NCBI GenBank assembly: GCA_046758085.1
Contig: JBHHZP010000046.1
Span: forward strand, 1-24,113
Length of the DNA stretch: 24,113 nucleotides
Origin: VRUB01 sp046758085
Lineage (GTDB): Bacteria > Pseudomonadota > Gammaproteobacteria > Acidiferrobacterales > SPGG2
Reading direction: 5' to 3'
In this document: positions 7,698-14,050 of the stretch, piece by piece
Numbering within the stretch: the first letter of the stretch is position 1
Layout: each line of letters starts with the position of its first letter
The notes under the pieces: generated by a model
Databases searched by the model: none
What the model saw: only the letters and a program-made list of their open reading frames with translations
Told to the model about the DNA's origin: nothing
Translations under genes and position numbers: made by a program

Positions 7698-7910
7698 ATG
7701 AACGGTAAATTGACCGCTGCTGCCGTTATCCTGCTGCTCGGCTTTAGCGCTTTAACCGGGTGTTCGAAGGTAAATGAGCCATGGGATAATAGCGACTACT
7801 TCAAGCAGGAACGAACCCGGACGCTCCAGCAACAGAGCGCACTCAAGCACCGATTGGCATACGCCCAGGAGGCGGGCGGCGACCAGCCTTGGGTGCACGC
7901 GGAGCATTGA
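7698..7910 (+). CDS. Small lipoprotein of unknown function
   Basis: A 70-residue protein with a lipoprotein signal (hydrophobic AAAVILLLGFSAL, lipobox LTGC) and a short hydrophilic mature part containing EPWDNSDYFKQER and a Gln/Arg-rich helix (RTRTLQQQSALKHRL). The ATG at 7698 is chosen over the one at 7686 because GGAG lies six bases before it. Anchored to a membrane facing the periplasm (inferred). It is the only plus-strand gene in the left 21 kb and sits directly behind an FNR-type promoter, next to a decayed cytochrome gene on the other strand. A role with periplasmic cytochromes is a guess from position only. Confidence 0.7.
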   Translation: MNGKLTAAAVILLLGFSALTGCSKVNEPWDNSDYFKQERTRTLQQQSALKHRLAYAQEAGGDQPWVHAEH

Positions 7911-7911
7911 C

Positions 7912-7929
7912 TGAGGCGAGGCAGCCTCA
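7912..7929 (+). terminator. Possible hairpin after the small lipoprotein gene
   Basis: TGAGGC (7912-7917) pairs with GCCTCA (7924-7929) directly after the stop codon. There is no T run, so it would be a weak or Rho-assisted terminator. Confidence 0.3.
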
Positions 7930-8009
7930 ATGAGGGCTGGGCTTGCGCTGTGTCGCGTGGGTGGCGTGTGTAAAGGCCTCCAACCGGGTAGTGCTTTGCG
8001 CCAAGGACA

Positions 8010-8042
8010 CCGTCAGCCGCACCCATAGGGCGCGGCTGACGG
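8010..8042. repeat. Perfect 11-bp inverted repeat
   Basis: CCGTCAGCCGC (8010-8020) is the exact reverse complement of GCGGCTGACGG (8032-8042), with an 11-base spacer containing CCCATAGGG. It lies downstream of both the plus-strand lipoprotein gene and the minus-strand cytochrome remnant, so it may be a bidirectional hairpin; no T run follows on either strand. The gap around it (7930-8104) has no other recognisable content. Confidence 0.6.
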
Positions 8043-8104
8043 CAATCAGTAGCCCCGTATTGCCGAACGAGGAGACCCCACGCGACCCATAGGCTGCGCG
8101 GGCC

Positions 8105-8300
8105 TCACTCGAGCCCCGCTGCCCGCTGTTCTCGACGGAGGTACGCAATGATGTGTCCGACCTCTTCGGGCGTCAGCACTTCGACGGGCGGCATGCGCCC
8201 AAAGCGCCAGTGATGCGGTGCCACCCCAAACGTCACGGCCATGAAAAACGTGACAACGGCCAGCAGGCTTTGCACACGGACCACAAAGGTGTGCCCTGGA
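8105..8300 (-). pseudogene. Remnant of a c-type cytochrome gene (paralogue of 9801-10208)
   Basis: The minus strand from 8254 to 8105 encodes an uninterrupted C-terminal half with VAPHHWRFGRMPPVE, LTPEEVGHIIAYLRREQ and a TGA stop, nearly the same as the end of the intact cytochrome at 9801-10208. Upstream, QGTPL (about 8297-8283) is still recognisable but in another frame, and no CXXCH haem site, signal peptide or start remains. The distal Met (in RMPPV) survives. A duplicated cytochrome c that has lost its haem-binding half and cannot work as a cytochrome. The stretch from about 8300 to 8476 shows no gene. Confidence 0.75.
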
Positions 8301-8476
8301 AAAAGGCTGGCGCGTGGACACCGCAGTTCACCGGCGATTCCAACTAGTCGATAGTGGGCAAAAGCCAGGCATTCATAAGATGATTGCTTTACACCGCCTT
8401 CCTAGATGGACAACCATCCTACGCCTCTACTCCTATTGCCTATGTGTCTAGCGTCCACCTGAACAATCACATTGGG

Positions 8477-8917
8477 CTACCTGCAAGTCATATGCTTAGG
8501 TCCTTGGCAAGCAACAATCCTTGGACTCCATAAGCTCTTTATATAAGCAACGATATCATCAACCTCTTTTCCCGAAAGTACTTGCTTGAAGGCCGGCATG
8601 CGATCGGTTCTGCGCAGGCCCTCGAGAATCATATTTGCTAACTGTTCATCGGTATGGTGCCAGGCGTGCGAGGTTTCATTTAAGGGCATGGCTGTGAAAT
8701 AGCCTGCCTTGCGTATGCCCCATGGAATCGGTGGTTCTCCGACTCCATCCTTCTGATGACACACTTGACAATGCTTCTCATAAAGCTGTTTGCCAAATAA
8801 GATGGCCTCGGGCTCAGGCGCATGACCCGTTTCAGCATTGGTGATTCCGCTAAAAACAATCACTAAGAAAAGACTAACGACCTGACTATTAACTCGTATT
8901 TTAGTTATGCCCAACAT
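8477..8917 (-). CDS. Periplasmic c-type cytochrome, monohaem
   Basis: A 146-residue class I cytochrome c. A signal peptide (hydrophobic VVSLFLVIVFSG, cleavage near TNA-ET) precedes CQVCH (50-54) and the distal Met in DRMPAFK (Met107). A final helix VDDIVAYIKSLW leads to a tail with two extra Cys (VACQGPKHMTC). The start ATG at 8917 has AGGA eight bases upstream; a TTG at 8959 without a ribosome site is rejected. Base composition is more AT-rich than its neighbours, a hint of separate origin. The C-terminal helix resembles that of the cytochrome at 15877-16395. Soluble electron carrier; partner unknown. Confidence 0.85.
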   Translation of the reverse strand: MLGITKIRVNSQVVSLFLVIVFSGITNAETGHAPEPEAILFGKQLYEKHCQVCHQKDGVGEPPIPWGIRKAGYFTAMPLNETSHAWHHTDEQLANMILEGLRRTDRMPAFKQVLSGKEVDDIVAYIKSLWSPRIVACQGPKHMTCR

Positions 8918-8995
8918 CCCCAGATTCCTAATAGGTGATAGTACGGATAATAGCGTCAAAGCATCAATATTACGGCTTGTTAATACTTTGGCTTA

Positions 8996-9655
8996 CTAAG
9001 CCGCGGGCGACGGTGCCGTCCCGGATGAAATATATAGAAGGCCTCCATACATCTGCTCCATCGCTGGCTCCTCGAAGGAATGCTCTACGGATTCCCAAGG
9101 ATGACGGTCGAAATATTCAAAGGTCAACCCGTACGGCCGCGATAACCACACGAAGAGTTTTAATAACCAGAATGGCCAGCGCTCGGGCCATTTTCCGTCC
9201 AGGATGACCAACCGGCCATGCGGGGCGAGGGCATGCAAGGCCCTTTTGATCACGCGCTCATACTCGGGCACAAACCCAAAGGCGCCTGTCGACAGCACGC
9301 CGTTGACGCCATGCGGAAACTCATACGCTGCCATATCCGACTGGACCAACTCTATGTTGCACCAGCCAGCACGCTCAGCCCGCTCGCGTGCGCGGGCAAG
9401 CATTTCAGTGCTTAAGTCAACACCGATCACTCGGCCTTGCGATCCTATCTGCTCTATCAGAAGAGGAAAGTTCAATCCAGTCCCACAGCCGAGATCGACG
9501 ACGCAGTCTTCGCGTTTAAGACGCAAGAGTTCGACCACGCGCCTACGGTAGGCTACTATGCGCAGGCCTATGAGCCGATAAAACTGTAGAACAAAGTCGT
9601 AATGTTTCGCTCCCCGCTCGTATCTAGCCTGAATCTCTTTCTTTGAGATCGCCAA
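8996..9655 (-). CDS. Class I SAM-dependent methyltransferase
   Basis: A 219-residue cytoplasmic methyltransferase with the Rossmann-fold motif VVDLGCGTG (52-60), the acidic motif IGVDLSTEML and later ELVQSDMA. The N-terminus (YERGAKHYDFVLQFYRLIGLR) and overall pattern resemble UbiE or phosphatidylethanolamine N-methyltransferase-like enzymes, but the substrate cannot be read from sequence. It starts with TTG at 9655, supported by GGTGA just upstream; no better ATG exists. It lies between two cytochrome genes on the same strand. A lipid or quinone substrate is possible but speculative. Confidence 0.8.
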   Translation of the reverse strand: MAISKKEIQARYERGAKHYDFVLQFYRLIGLRIVAYRRRVVELLRLKREDCVVDLGCGTGLNFPLLIEQIGSQGRVIGVDLSTEMLARARERAERAGWCNIELVQSDMAAYEFPHGVNGVLSTGAFGFVPEYERVIKRALHALAPHGRLVILDGKWPERWPFWLLKLFVWLSRPYGLTFEYFDRHPWESVEHSFEEPAMEQMYGGLLYISSGTAPSPAA

Positions 9656-9800
9656 GCGCTCACCTGTACCCTGGTTAAGTGATTAAAGTTCTATATCATC
9701 GCGTATTGAAACTTAAATCCACACTATAACTCGTTGCCTGCCGTCCGGTCTGGTCCGTGTCATCTAGACAACCCAAAAAATTGAATCCCCGTCGCTGTTT

Positions 9801-10208
9801 TTATTCGATACCGGCCGCCCGCTGTTCCTGGCGCACATAAGCGATAATGTGACCGACATCTTGTGGGGTAAGTCCTTCTACGGGCGGCATGCGTCCGAAC
9901 CGCCAGTGATGCGGCGCAACACCGTAGTTCACGGCCATGTAAAAGGTAATATCCGCGTGGTGGGCGCGCCGGTAAATCATGTCGGTCAGAGGTGGGCCTT
10001 GCTTTGTGCCACGCGCGCCATCTCCGTGGCACTTGACACAGGCGCCCCCGAACAGCTCCTGACCGCGTCTCGCATCGGCGACAAAGTCGGGACGGGGAGA
10101 GCGTAGGCCTTCACGCACCTTTCCGGAATCGGGTGCCTCGCAGCCCGCCAGGATTAACGGCGTAAGCGCGAGTACGGCGCTGGATAACGAAATTCTTCTT
10201 CGATTCAA
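9801..10208 (-). CDS. Lipoprotein c-type cytochrome, monohaem
   Basis: A 135-residue cytochrome c with an Arg-rich N-terminus, signal sequence and lipobox LILAGC (Cys23). The haem motif is CVKCH (57-61), and the distal Met107 lies in FGRMPPVEG after the HHWRFG segment. The C-terminal helix is VGHIIAYVRQEQ. Start is TTG at 10208: the signal peptide begins there and no ATG is available, but the ribosome site is poor. Intact paralogue of the remnant at 8105-8300. It is 144 bp downstream of the NfeD-like gene. Membrane-anchored periplasmic electron carrier; its proximity to a Rieske gene suggests, but does not prove, a bc1-linked chain. Confidence 0.87.
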   Translation of the reverse strand: MNRRRISLSSAVLALTPLILAGCEAPDSGKVREGLRSPRPDFVADARRGQELFGGACVKCHGDGARGTKQGPPLTDMIYRRAHHADITFYMAVNYGVAPHHWRFGRMPPVEGLTPQDVGHIIAYVRQEQRAAGIE

Positions 10209-10352
10209 CGAACGACGTCCGGTCCTGTTAGGCGCTTGTCCGGATTCAATTCTTCCGGCTTACAGCGTGGCTTCATTACTCGCCCGCCTCGGATATTGTC
10301 GGGTCGCTAACAACGGCCAGAATGAACGGCAATCTCTTGGCAACCTCTCATG

Positions 10353-10694
10353 TCAGCCTGGCTCGAATCTGCGCACGCGCAGCGTTAACCCGTCGACTTC
10401 ATCGACTTCTACCCAATCGCCCTTGCTCAATGGGTCAGGCGAAGTGGCATTCCAGGTTTCACTGTGGACGCGCACGCGCGCCTTCGATCCCTTTGCCTCG
10501 ATCACACGAGCTTTCGCATGCAGCATCTCTTCCGTACCGGTCTCCACAGGACGCCTCATTGCACGCATTACGAAAGCGTAAGTCCAAATGGAGATCATTA
10601 CAATGACCGCGTAGACTGGTGCGGCCACGCCAACAGGCCACAACCAGAACACAGGTAAGCCCAGGATCGGTAACGCTAGAATGATGTGACACAT
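10353..10694 (-). CDS. Short NfeD-family membrane protein
   Basis: A 113-residue protein with two N-terminal transmembrane helices (about 3-21 and 25-43) and a C-terminal OB-fold-like domain (about 57-110: AKARVIEAKGSKARVRV, then GDWVEVDEVDGLTLRV) typical of NfeD proteins. Such short forms usually accompany stomatin-like proteins and affect membrane organisation or quality control; no stomatin gene is present here. The ATG at 10694 has no clear ribosome site. It follows the Rieske gene by 45 bp, so the two are probably co-transcribed. Confidence 0.75.
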   Translation of the reverse strand: MCHIILALPILGLPVFWLWPVGVAAPVYAVIVMISIWTYAFVMRAMRRPVETGTEEMLHAKARVIEAKGSKARVRVHSETWNATSPDPLSKGDWVEVDEVDGLTLRVRRFEPG

Positions 10695-10739
10695 CGTCGT
10701 CGCAACGCCTTCGGATCGCTCCCTAATTGTCTGTCCAGA

Positions 10740-11339
10740 TCATACTGCCGGCGCACTTTCGCCCACGAGCAGGCGGGTATCACTCATAAAACGATACGGC
10801 GGCACCACTAGATTTGTCGGTGCCGGCACATTCTTGAACACACGTCCCGCCAGGTCGAACTTGGAACCGTGGCATGGGCAAAAATAACCGCCGGGCCAAT
10901 TGTCGCCCAGACCGGAGGCCGACCCGGCAACAAGCCGGGACAGAGGCACGCAACCGAGATGCGTGCAGATCCCGATCAAAACCAAGATCCCCGGTCTAAT
11001 CGATCGGTAGGCATTCTTGGCGTAGGGCGGTTGCTGGCTCTCCACATCAGAGTTCGGGTCTGCCAACAGTGATGTGTTGCGCTCGAGCTGCGCCAGCATG
11101 GCAGCTGTGCGCTGCAGGATCCACACCGGTTTCCCGCGCCACTCCACGGTGAGCATCTGCCCTTCCTCGAGCTTACTGAAATCCACTTCCACCGGGCTGC
11201 CCATGGCCCGCGCTCGCTCACTGGGAGTCATGCTTAGCATAAAAGGCGCCGCAGCAAATCCCCCCCCGATGGCACCCATGACAGTGGTCGCCGCAAGCAG
11301 CAACCGGCGTCTCTTCATGTCGGCAGGCGCGCTTGCCAT
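10740..11339 (-). CDS. petA: Rieske iron-sulfur protein of the cytochrome bc1 type
   Basis: A 199-residue Rieske [2Fe-2S] protein. An N-terminal basic run RRRLLL and hydrophobic helix form a Tat-type anchor (8-37). The cluster ligands are in CTHLGC (125-130) and CPCHGS (154-159), with the two extra Cys for the stabilising disulfide. The length and the N-terminal EVDFSKLEEGQMLTVEWRGKPVWI match ubiquinol-cytochrome c reductase subunits rather than dioxygenase ferredoxins. The start ATG has AGGTG just upstream. No cytochrome b or c1 gene follows; the next gene is NfeD-like, so this is an orphan or second Rieske copy. It begins 13 bp after the AhpD-like gene. Confidence 0.88.
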   Translation of the reverse strand: MASAPADMKRRRLLLAATTVMGAIGGGFAAAPFMLSMTPSERARAMGSPVEVDFSKLEEGQMLTVEWRGKPVWILQRTAAMLAQLERNTSLLADPNSDVESQQPPYAKNAYRSIRPGILVLIGICTHLGCVPLSRLVAGSASGLGDNWPGGYFCPCHGSKFDLAGRVFKNVPAPTNLVVPPYRFMSDTRLLVGESAPAV

Positions 11340-11352
11340 GGCTCACCTGTAT

Positions 11353-11958
11353 TCAGCCGGATTTATCTAGCTTCACATCTCGTGCAAGCGCCTCCTTGGC
11401 CTTGGCAGTGTGTGGCGCCACCGCACAAAATCCCTGCGCTGCCACACCCAGGGCAGCGTTGAACTTGCTGGACAGATTTTGAAACGCAACCAGAGCAGTC
11501 AGCTCGATTATGGCGTTATCATCAAAATGCCCGCGTAGTCGCTCGTAGTGTCGCGCGGTTGGCTGATGGTCCGTGTAGGTGACGGCCTCCGAATACGCTA
11601 AAGCAGCTTTCTCGGCTTCGCTGAATAAAGGACTTGCTTCGAAGTTTGCAAGTTCGGCCAACTTCGCGCGGTCAACACCGCGCTTCAGCAAAGTAGCCGA
11701 GTTGATATCGACACAGAAGGCGCACCAGTTTATCTGTGACACCCGCACCGTGATCAACGAGCGCAGCGCCGGTTCAATGGGCGATGAGCGCCGATCCAGA
11801 GCGCCGTAGAGCAACGCCAGCGCGATAAATACCTTTGGCGTGCGGCCCCATAGCCGTGCCGGCCCCAGCACCGCGCCATAGCGGCGTTTCTGGTTCCAGA
11901 AGAACAGCCGCACGTACCACGGGAATCGGTAGTGCACAGGCGTGCTTATGAAAACCAT
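11353..11958 (-). CDS. Carboxymuconolactone decarboxylase / AhpD-like protein
   Basis: A 201-residue protein with the AhpD-like core: LITVRVSQINWCAFCVDI, then an alpha-helical domain with ALAYSEAVTYTD and NAIIELTALVAFQNL. The redox pair CAFC (79 and 82) is present, but the His expected four residues after the second Cys (CXXCXXXH) is Asn86. The family includes peroxidase reductants and decarboxylases; a peroxide-defence role is plausible. The start is taken at the ATG at 11958 (a GTG lies immediately before it); the ribosome site is weak. Flanked by the Spy-like gene (40 bp upstream) and petA (13 bp downstream), so probably one operon. Confidence 0.83.
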   Translation of the reverse strand: MVFISTPVHYRFPWYVRLFFWNQKRRYGAVLGPARLWGRTPKVFIALALLYGALDRRSSPIEPALRSLITVRVSQINWCAFCVDINSATLLKRGVDRAKLAELANFEASPLFSEAEKAALAYSEAVTYTDHQPTARHYERLRGHFDDNAIIELTALVAFQNLSSKFNAALGVAAQGFCAVAPHTAKAKEALARDVKLDKSG

Positions 11959-11998
11959 CACTGCTCGGATAATTCGCCAACGCGCAAAAGCGCGGACG

Positions 11999-12625
11999 CT
12001 ATCCGCCGCCCATCATACCTCGCCCCATACCGCGGCCCGGCATACCCTGTGCGCCCGGGCCTGACCTGCGGCCGTGGCGCCACTGCTTGAGCTGCTCGCG
12101 CTGCTCCGCTGTCAACACAGCCTGCATGTTGTTCATCGCCGCAATTTTCGCCTCGATCATCTGGCGCTTGTAGTCAAAGATCTTGCCGTAAACGGCACCT
12201 ATGGCCTTGGGATCACGCGGCTCCTTGGCATAGAGTCCACGCAGCTTGCTGCCCTCATCCATGATCTTGCCCATCGTGTTCCAGTTCTGCTTGCGCAGAC
12301 CGTTCTTGATGTTGTGGATCTTGGTACGCTGGTCATCGGTGAGATCGAGCATCCCGATCGGACCCATACCCATCATGCCGGGACCCATGCCGCCCATCAT
12401 GCCACCGCCCATCATGCCGGGGCCCATACCCATCATGCCACCGCCCATCATGCCACCGCCCATCATGCCACCGCCCATCATGCCCATGTGGCCCATGCCA
12501 TAACCCGGACCGCCGCCGCCCATCGACTGACCGCCGCCGTGGGCGAGGGTCGCGGGAGCCACGGTGCCGAGCGCCAGCGCCATCAAAATACCAACCATCA
12601 CAGTAGTTAAGGATTTCCTATTCAT
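11999..12625 (-). CDS. Spy/CpxP-like periplasmic metal-stress protein with Gly/Met-rich region
   Basis: A 208-residue periplasmic protein: signal peptide (1-28, cleavage near LAH), a Gly/Met/His-rich region (about 29-92) built on GGGMM and GPGMM units, then a helical domain with two LTxxQ motifs (LTDDQ 95-99, LTAEQ 171-175) that define Spy/CpxP-type chaperones and zinc resistance-associated proteins, and a Gly/Met C-terminal tail. The Met clusters suggest Cu(I) or Ag(I) binding. GGAG seven bases before the ATG fixes the start. It is the gene immediately after the MerR regulator and has a long-spacer promoter overlapping the end of that gene. Role: protection of periplasmic proteins during metal stress (inferred). 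Confidence 0.82.
   Translation of the reverse strand: MNRKSLTTVMVGILMALALGTVAPATLAHGGGQSMGGGGPGYGMGHMGMMGGGMMGGGMMGGGMMGMGPGMMGGGMMGGMGPGMMGMGPIGMLDLTDDQRTKIHNIKNGLRKQNWNTMGKIMDEGSKLRGLYAKEPRDPKAIGAVYGKIFDYKRQMIEAKIAAMNNMQAVLTAEQREQLKQWRHGRRSGPGAQGMPGRGMGRGMMGGG
12429..12485. repeat. 15-bp tandem repeat inside the Spy-like gene
   Basis: Three perfect copies of CCCATCATGCCACCG (12429-12443, 12444-12458, 12459-12473) and a partial fourth. Each unit encodes one GGGMM pentapeptide on the minus strand, so copy-number change keeps the frame. Confidence 0.9.
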
Positions 12626-12747
12626 AGCTTGTCTCCTTCAGTTAACTTCAAAGCGTCGAGTTTGCGGAAAAGTTTCCTTCATGTTCACACGAATCTCGAT
12701 GCCCACGACCGCCCTGGGCTGCCCGCATAGCGAGCTGTATACCGGCA

Positions 12748-12779
12748 ATTTTAAAACCTGTGCGCAGTATACAAGTCAA
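12748..12779 (-). promoter_or_regulatory. MerR-style long-spacer promoter of the Spy-like gene
   Basis: On the minus strand TTGACT (12779-12774) and TAAAAT (12753-12748) are 20 bp apart, as in MerR-activated promoters. An imperfect dyad ACTTGT-N9-ACAGGT (12776-12756) sits between them. The -35 overlaps the stop codon of the upstream MerR gene, and the start codon lies about 120 bp downstream. Confidence 0.55.
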
Positions 12780-13198
12780 GCCCGATGCGAAACGATTCCG
12801 GTGGACTCGATGAGATGGCACACGGTATCGCCGTTTGGGACGCCGTCGGGCAATTCCTGCCACTGCGTCAAGGCGTCTTCCATGCGTTTCTGTAGCTCCA
12901 TGAGTTCCTTGAGCTTGCGGCGGTTTTCGTCGATATGACGCCGCAATATGTCCCTGACCTTGCGGCAGGGGGACCTGCCCTGGGTACTGTCCTCCAGAAT
13001 CTGTCCGATCTCCTCCAACGTATAACCCAGGCTCTGCGCCTGGCGGATGAACTGCAACCGCGATACGTCCGAACGCACATACAGCTTGTAGCCGTTTTCC
13101 GGATGTCGCGCCGGGCTGAGTAATCCGATGCGGCTGTAGTACCGCACTACGTGCGGCGCGACCTTGCCGCGCCTTGAAATTTCACTCACTGTCATCAT
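12776..13198 (-). CDS. MerR-family metal-responsive transcriptional regulator
   Basis: A 140-residue DNA-binding activator. A winged helix-turn-helix (about 3-45: VAPHVVRYYSRIGLLSP then ENGYKLY) precedes a dimerisation coiled coil (about 78-115) and a C-terminal loop. Cys78 lies just before the long helix, the position kept in sensors of divalent ions and Hg (ZntR, MerR) but replaced by Ser in CueR. Cys127 lies in VCHLIES, matching the last metal-loop Cys. The second loop Cys of ZntR or MerR is missing. GAGG nine bases before the ATG at 13198 supports this start; an in-frame extension to 13414 is rejected. It probably controls the Spy-like gene and perhaps the copB operon. Effector ion uncertain. 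Confidence 0.88.
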   Translation of the reverse strand: MMTVSEISRRGKVAPHVVRYYSRIGLLSPARHPENGYKLYVRSDVSRLQFIRQAQSLGYTLEEIGQILEDSTQGRSPCRKVRDILRRHIDENRRKLKELMELQKRMEDALTQWQELPDGVPNGDTVCHLIESTGIVSHRA

Positions 13199-13326
13199 GA
13201 TCTTTGTCCTCGTATTTCCAGAAACCTGCTGTGTGCGACCGAATCTCGATGGGGGCCGCTCGTGGCGAATGCGCGAAAACGCTGCCCGGCGCCGCGACCA
13301 GCTTACACCGCTCGCGAGATAGCGTG

Positions 13327-13752
13327 CTAAATGATGAGCTTCTTGAAGCGCAGATAGAGAGGGGTCGCGCCGGCGGATGAATAGCGCTTGGTAGGTGACC
13401 AAGCCGGATGCCACGTGAGCACCGGCCGGTCAGTACGAGATGCAGCAAGCGCCGGCGTGTCAGGCGGGGGGACAGGATCCACCGCAAGCGCGGTGCCGCT
13501 GTGCGCGAGCCTTTCAGCGGCATCGGGTATCCGGCTGCAGGAAAAGCTGCATCCCGCCGGTCCCGAAGAACCGGGGCCAGGCGCATATTCCTTGTCGAGG
13601 CCGCCGACGGCGACGTACGCGCGCGTGGGTCTCGCTGTCGCCGCAAACAATTCGTGGCAAGGCTGCAGAATCAGCGCGAACGCTACCAACAGCCCGGTAA
13701 TAAGCGGGGGCGGTATCACTGTCGTTCTGTGGTTCTGCCGTGACCCTAGCAT
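13327..13752 (-). CDS. Small putative secreted protein of unknown function
   Basis: A 141-residue reading frame with a convincing signal-peptide pattern (hydrophobic LITGLLVAFALILQ, cleavage near LFAA) and a mature part rich in Pro, Gly and Ala with two Cys (AGCSFSC), ending in TPLYLRFKKLII. I do not recognise the family. Overlapping frames on the plus strand lack signals. The ATG at 13752 has no clear ribosome site. It lies 128 bp upstream of the MerR gene on the same strand, and an FNR-type box at 13938-13951 points towards it with a leader of about 150 bases. Could be a real metal- or oxygen-regulated secreted protein, or a chance frame in GC-rich DNA. Confidence 0.42.
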   Translation of the reverse strand: MLGSRQNHRTTVIPPPLITGLLVAFALILQPCHELFAATARPTRAYVAVGGLDKEYAPGPGSSGPAGCSFSCSRIPDAAERLAHSGTALAVDPVPPPDTPALAASRTDRPVLTWHPAWSPTKRYSSAGATPLYLRFKKLII

Positions 13753-13909
13753 AGTGACAATCCGTACTTAGACTCCGAAGTCATTCTCCCATCATGGCGC
13801 GGCTCACGCAGCGACCCATAGCGCCGATCATGGCCCAAGTTGACCTCGATGATTCGTTGAGTAATACAGTACTGCGGCCCTTTCGGCAGCTACCGTTAAT
13901 GAGATGCCT

Positions 13910-13951
13910 ATTTAACACCGATGTTCCCGGCTGCTGTTTGATTCAAATCAA
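13910..13951 (-). promoter_or_regulatory. FNR/Anr-type operator upstream of the small secreted protein
   Basis: A perfect palindrome TTGATTCAAATCAA (13938-13951). On the minus strand a -10-like TTAAAT (13915-13910) stands at class II distance, predicting a start near 13903. No comparable -10 exists on the plus strand. The leader to the ATG at 13752 would be about 150 bases, which is long. Confidence 0.55.
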
Positions 13952-14050
13952 ATTTCTCGCACCTCGCTGCACTCCGATGCGTACTCCCCGGCACCCCGCC
14001 CTGTCAACGCCCTGTTACGACTGATGCAATCGGCACAAGGACCCACTGTT

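Noticed and set aside
8046..8321. 91-codon minus-strand frame over the cytochrome remnant
   Set aside because: Wrong frame; the frame homologous to the intact cytochrome is different, and this frame has no signal.
9760..10032. 90-codon minus-strand frame
   Set aside because: Out-of-frame shadow of the lipoprotein cytochrome at 9801-10208.
12429..12485. Short tandem repeats as a possible CRISPR array
   Set aside because: Units are 15 bp, directly adjacent, without spacers, and encode GGGMM in a real gene.
12074..12610. 178-codon plus-strand frame rich in His, Ala and Thr
   Set aside because: It is the antisense shadow of the Gly/Met-repeat part of the Spy-like gene; it has no ribosome site.
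13199..13414. N-terminal extension of the MerR regulator
   Set aside because: The extension has no family similarity; the canonical start with GAGG nine bases upstream is at 13198.
13388..13771. Overlapping plus-strand frames opposite the putative secreted protein
   Set aside because: No signal peptide, ribosome site or recognisable domain; typical of GC-rich antisense frames.
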